Assembly: GCF_900290235.1 (NCBI RefSeq)
Contig: NZ_OLMK01000032.1
Location: 1 to 43,836 of the forward strand
DNA: 43,836 nt
Origin: Streptomyces sp. MA5143a
GTDB taxonomy: Bacteria; Actinomycetota; Actinomycetes; Streptomycetales; Streptomycetaceae
Direction of reading: 5' to 3'
The notes below the pieces were generated by a model, which saw nothing but the letters and a program-made list of their open reading frames with translations, was not told the DNA's origin and ran no database searches. Within the stretch, counting starts at the first letter, position 1. Every line of letters begins with the position of its first letter. The translations under genes were made by a program, and so were the position numbers. Positions 41,023-43,836 of the stretch are shown here, piece by piece.

Positions 41023-42017
41023 ATCTTGCCCTCGATGATCGCGTCGATGCGGGCCAGTTCGTCGGTCTCGAAGTCGAGGTTGCGGATGGCGCCGACGCTG
41101 TCCTCGATCTGGCGCGCGCTGCTCGCGCCGACCAGCGCGGAGGTCACCCGGCCGCCGCGCAGCACCCAGGCGAGGGCGAGCTGGGTCAGCGACTGACCGC
41201 GCGACTTGGCGACCTCGTCCAGGGCGCGCAGCCGGCCCACCAGGTCCTCGGTGACGGCGTCGGAGTTCAGGAACGGGCTGTCGCTCGCGGCCCGCGAGTC
41301 CTCCGGGATGCCGTCGAGGTAGCGGCCGGTCAGCAGCCCCTGCTCCAGCGGGGAGAAGACGATGGAACCCACCTGGAGCTCGTCGAGGGCGTCGAGCAGG
41401 CCCTCGCTCTCGGGACGCCGGTCGAGCATCGAGTAGCGCGGCTGGTGGATGAGCAGCGGGGTGCCCAGCTCGCCCAGGATGCGGGCGGCCTCACGGGTCT
41501 GCTCGGCCGAGTAGTTGGAGACGCCCACGTACAGCGCCTTGCCCTGCTGCACCGCCGAGTGCAGGGCGCCCATCGTCTCCTCCAGCGGAGTGTCCGGGTC
41601 GGGACGGTGGGAGTAGAAGATGTCGACGTAGTCGACGCCCATGCGCTTCAGGCTCTGGTCGAGCGAGGACAGCAGGTACTTGCGGGAGCCCCACTCTCCG
41701 TACGGACCGGGCCACATCAGATAGCCCGCCTTGGTGGAGATGATCAGCTCGTCGCGGTACGGGGCGAAGTCGGCCTTGAGCGCCTCGCCGAACGCGGACT
41801 CGGCGGCACCGGGCGGCGGACCGTAGTTGTTGGCCAGGTCGAAGTGGGTGACGCCCAGGTCGAAGGCGCGGCGCAGGATCTCGCGCTGGGTCTCGACGGG
41901 CCGGTCGGGGCCGAAGTTGTGCCACAGGCCGAGTGACAGCGCCGGCAGTTTCAGACCGCTGCGTCCGGTGCGCCGGTAGGGCATGTCCGCGTAACGGTCG
42001 TGGTGTGCGGTGTACAA
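41019..42017 (-). CDS. Aldo/keto reductase, YghZ/Gpr-like
   Basis: A 332-aa reductase similar to L-glyceraldehyde-3-phosphate reductase (YghZ/Gpr). The N-terminal block MPYRRTGRSGLKLPALSLGLWHNFG is diagnostic for this branch. D and Y in HFDLANNYGPP, K in ISTKAGY and H in FYSHRPDP form the catalytic tetrad. TTG at 42017 is chosen because GGAG lies 5 nt upstream and the family begins there; upstream starts would add unusual sequence. Divergent from a LysR gene, which may control it. Its TAG stop lies in the CTAG flank of copy C. Confidence 0.86.
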   Translation of the reverse strand: MYTAHHDRYADMPYRRTGRSGLKLPALSLGLWHNFGPDRPVETQREILRRAFDLGVTHFDLANNYGPPPGAAESAFGEALKADFAPYRDELIISTKAGYLMWPGPYGEWGSRKYLLSSLDQSLKRMGVDYVDIFYSHRPDPDTPLEETMGALHSAVQQGKALYVGVSNYSAEQTREAARILGELGTPLLIHQPRYSMLDRRPESEGLLDALDELQVGSIVFSPLEQGLLTGRYLDGIPEDSRAASDSPFLNSDAVTEDLVGRLRALDEVAKSRGQSLTQLALAWVLRGGRVTSALVGASSARQIEDSVGAIRNLDFETDELARIDAIIEGKI

Positions 42018-42130
42018 CGCGACTCCAGAGGGGTTGGCACGGTGAGTCCGGGTTCCCGGTGAACCGCTGCCCACTCTTTCGCGACCTGGGGGCATTGGTC
42101 CAACAGAAGAATGCGATGGGATTCAGCGCT

Positions 42131-42136
42131 TACGCT
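42131..42136 (+). promoter_or_regulatory. putative -10 of lysR-type gene
   Basis: TACGCT, then 8 nt, then ATG at 42145. Spacing is one base longer than in the other leaderless candidates. Confidence 0.4.
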
Positions 42137-42144
42137 TCTCAGTC

Positions 42145-43038
42145 ATGGAACTCCGTCATCTGCAGCATTTCGTCGCGGTCGCCGAGGAGGAACACTTCAC
42201 CCGGGCGGCCGAACGGCTGCTGGTCTCGCAGTCCGGCCTGTCGGCGTCCATCCGCTCGCTGGAACGGGAGCTCCAGACGCCGCTGTTCGTACGGACGACG
42301 CGCCGGGTGACGCTCACCCCGGCCGGCCGGGCGCTGCTGACGGAGGCGGAGCGGATCCTGGCGCAGGTGCGGTCGGCGCACGAGGCGGTGGCCGCGGTGC
42401 AGGGTGTCCTGCGCGGCATGCTGGCGCTCGGGTCGGAGCAGTGCATCGCCGGGGTGCATGTGGCGGGGCTGCTCGCCGCGTTCCGCCGGCGGCACCCGGA
42501 TGTGGAGATCTGTCTGCGGCAGGCCGGCTCCGGCGCCCTCGCGGACGAGGTGGCGAGCGGGCGGCTCGACCTGGCCTTCGCGGTGCGGACCGCGCAGGAG
42601 GACACCGACCAACTGCGGGTCGTCCCGCTGACGGGTGAGCCGATGACCGTCCTGTGCCATCCCAGCCACCGTCTCGCGGCCGCCGGCGCGGCCGTGACAC
42701 CCGAGGAGCTCGGCGGTGAGGTCTTCGTCGACTTCCACCCCGACTGGGGGCCGCGCCGCACCACCGACGCCGTCTTCGCCGCCGCGGGCGTCCGCAGGGC
42801 CGTGCCCCTGGAGGTCAACGACGTGCACAGCCTCCTCGACCTCGTCGACGAGAACCTCGGCATCGCCGTCGTACCGCGCCACTTCCGGCACAAGCGCGCG
42901 TCGCTCACCGCCGTCCCCGTGAAGGGCACCGGCGACACCGTGTACGAGACGGTCGCCCTGCTGCCGCCCCCGCAGGCCATGAGCCCGGCGGCACGGGCCC
43001 TGCTGGGGCTGCTGGAACCGCAGATCGACACGTTCTGA
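42145..43038 (+). CDS. LysR family transcriptional regulator
   Basis: A 297-aa LysR-type regulator. HTH at about 1-60: MELRHLQHFVAVAEEEHFTRAAERLLVSQSGLSASIRSLE. The effector domain follows (VSGRLDLAF-like core: LADEVASGRLDLAFAVR). It is divergent from the YghZ-like reductase with 127 nt between the starts, the usual LysR-target arrangement, so it probably controls that reductase in response to an aldehyde or electrophile; inference. Confidence 0.88.
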   Translation: MELRHLQHFVAVAEEEHFTRAAERLLVSQSGLSASIRSLERELQTPLFVRTTRRVTLTPAGRALLTEAERILAQVRSAHEAVAAVQGVLRGMLALGSEQCIAGVHVAGLLAAFRRRHPDVEICLRQAGSGALADEVASGRLDLAFAVRTAQEDTDQLRVVPLTGEPMTVLCHPSHRLAAAGAAVTPEELGGEVFVDFHPDWGPRRTTDAVFAAAGVRRAVPLEVNDVHSLLDLVDENLGIAVVPRHFRHKRASLTAVPVKGTGDTVYETVALLPPPQAMSPAARALLGLLEPQIDTF

Positions 43039-43039
43039 G

Positions 43040-43079
43040 CCGACCGGCCGACCGGCCGACCGGCGGACCAGCCGGTCGG
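43040..43079. terminator. 8-bp direct repeats and 9-bp hairpin
   Basis: Three copies of CCGACCGG (43040-43063) lead into the stem CCGACCGGC (43056-43064), a 6-nt loop, and GCCGGTCGG (43071-43079). It lies between the stops of the convergent LysR gene and the gene ending at 43096. Confidence 0.7.
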
Positions 43080-43095
43080 TCGTCCAGTCAGCTGG

Positions 43096-43836
43096 TCATC
43101 CCTCCGCCATGGGCGCCCACTGGTGCTTCCAGGTGGCGTACATGTAGTGCGGCAGCCCCTTGATGCCGGTCGTGCGGAACGGGCGGCCGTGGTCGTCGAT
43201 CCGGACCGTGCCGGTACGGCCCTCGGAGGACCACTCCAGCTCCAGGTACCAGCGGCAGTCGCACGTCTGGGTCTCCGCGCTGACCAGGAGCACTTCCGGG
43301 TCCTCGGCCGACACCTTGTACGGCATGCGCACGGCCGGGATCGGGGTTCCCATGTCGCTGCCGTCGACCGGGCGGGCGAGGGGCCGGCCCTTGTCCAGGT
43401 CGACGTCGAAGTAGCGGGGACTGATCCCTCCCCCGCAGCCCTGGTCCATGGCGTAGACGTTGCCCTCGGCGGGAGCGCCGCGGCCGACGACGCGCACGCG
43501 CAGTGCCCTGAGCACGACCGCCTTCGACGACCGCCCCTGCACCGAGATCTCCACGAGCGTCTTCCGGCCGTGCACCGCCTGCTGCGTCGCGGCCCAGGCA
43601 CCCGCGTCCTGCGGCGGCGGGGGCGGCGGAACCTGCCTCGGCGGCCTCGCGATGACGTAGTCGTGGCTGCAGCCGATCTCCCAGACCTGGGAGTCGGCGG
43701 TCCAGGTGAGCGGCACCTCGGCCGCCGCGGGTGGTCTGCGCCCGGCGGGCTTGCTCCCACCGGACCCGGGGGTGGGCGAGGCCGACGACGGTTCGGTGGT
43801 GGGCTCGGCCGAGGAGGAGGAGAAGGGGGAGGGGGT
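43096..43836 (-). CDS. Partial exported or membrane-anchored protein, unknown
   Basis: The 3' part (about 246 codons) of a gene whose start lies beyond the window. The visible N-terminal part is a Ser/Pro/Thr-rich linker of wall-side type. The rest is a beta-rich domain with VPLTWTADSQVWEIGCSHDYVIARPP, YAMDQGCGGG, TCDCRWYLELEWSS and TGTVRIDDHGRPFRTTGIKG. The four conserved Cys residues fit disulfides outside the cell. Similar domains occur at the end of Streptomyces membrane proteins, some with an N-terminal HTH; I cannot see that part here. Confidence 0.65.
   Translation of the reverse strand, partial: TPSPFSSSSAEPTTEPSSASPTPGSGGSKPAGRRPPAAAEVPLTWTADSQVWEIGCSHDYVIARPPRQVPPPPPPQDAGAWAATQQAVHGRKTLVEISVQGRSSKAVVLRALRVRVVGRGAPAEGNVYAMDQGCGGGISPRYFDVDLDKGRPLARPVDGSDMGTPIPAVRMPYKVSAEDPEVLLVSAETQTCDCRWYLELEWSSEGRTGTVRIDDHGRPFRTTGIKGLPHYMYATWKHQWAPMAEG

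Overview
The DNA is very GC-rich and has the codon use, small regulators, morphogenesis-type proteins and twin-arginine-exported tyrosinase cofactor typical of a Streptomyces chromosome. Family markers include the streptophobe membrane protein, DUF6624, DUF6153, a melC operon and a clpP3-clpP4-popR-like locus. I see no rRNA, tRNA, CRISPR array, intact transposase or prophage. Gene names are by recognition of protein families from sequence alone.

Layout. 1-6.6 kb: an SDR oxidoreductase, an anti-sigma-type ATPase with a bldA-type TTA codon coupled to a DUF6624 gene, an FAD monooxygenase/MFS operon divergent from a TetR regulator with a near-perfect operator between them, a glyoxalase-like protein and a GNAT acetyltransferase. 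6.7-13.5 kb: an isolated mraY paralogue, a small membrane protein, an aldo/keto reductase, an MFS exporter, a LysE exporter divergent from its LysR regulator, and a Nudix hydrolase. 13.6-20.2 kb: AIM24-like and AlkB-like genes, a CTAG-flanked miniature element, a second FAD monooxygenase, melC1-melC2 (melanin), RNase HI with an added Cys/His tail, and a double-VOC protein. 20.2-30.4 kb: DUF3105, an SGNH lipoprotein, TerC, PhnB-like, clpP3-clpP4-popR, an FG-GAP secreted protein, and a DUF6777-like gene divergent from streptophobe. 30.5-35.3 kb: an MFS/PLP-enzyme/small His-rich protein cluster, a DUF6153 gene, and a fossil MarR-MFS pair. 35.3-43.8 kb: an RpiB-like gene, a Ser/Thr kinase/accessory/FHA-ABC transporter operon, a TTA-containing unknown gene, a YghZ-like reductase divergent from a LysR regulator, and a partial secreted or membrane protein cut by the window end.

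Three themes stand out. (1) Four small palindromic elements of two families sit at YTAG sites that are also the TAG stop codons of genes; three share related ends and look like members of one MITE family. (2) At least eleven genes carry a TANNNT hexamer 6-7 nt before the start codon, so many transcripts here are probably leaderless. (3) The clpP3-clpP4-popR region encodes one ClpP subunit with a full catalytic triad and one lacking the active-site histidine, plus long palindromes that look like operators. The kinase/FHA-ABC operon resembles mycobacterial PknF-Rv1747 and is a good signalling-transport candidate. None of these is proven by sequence alone.
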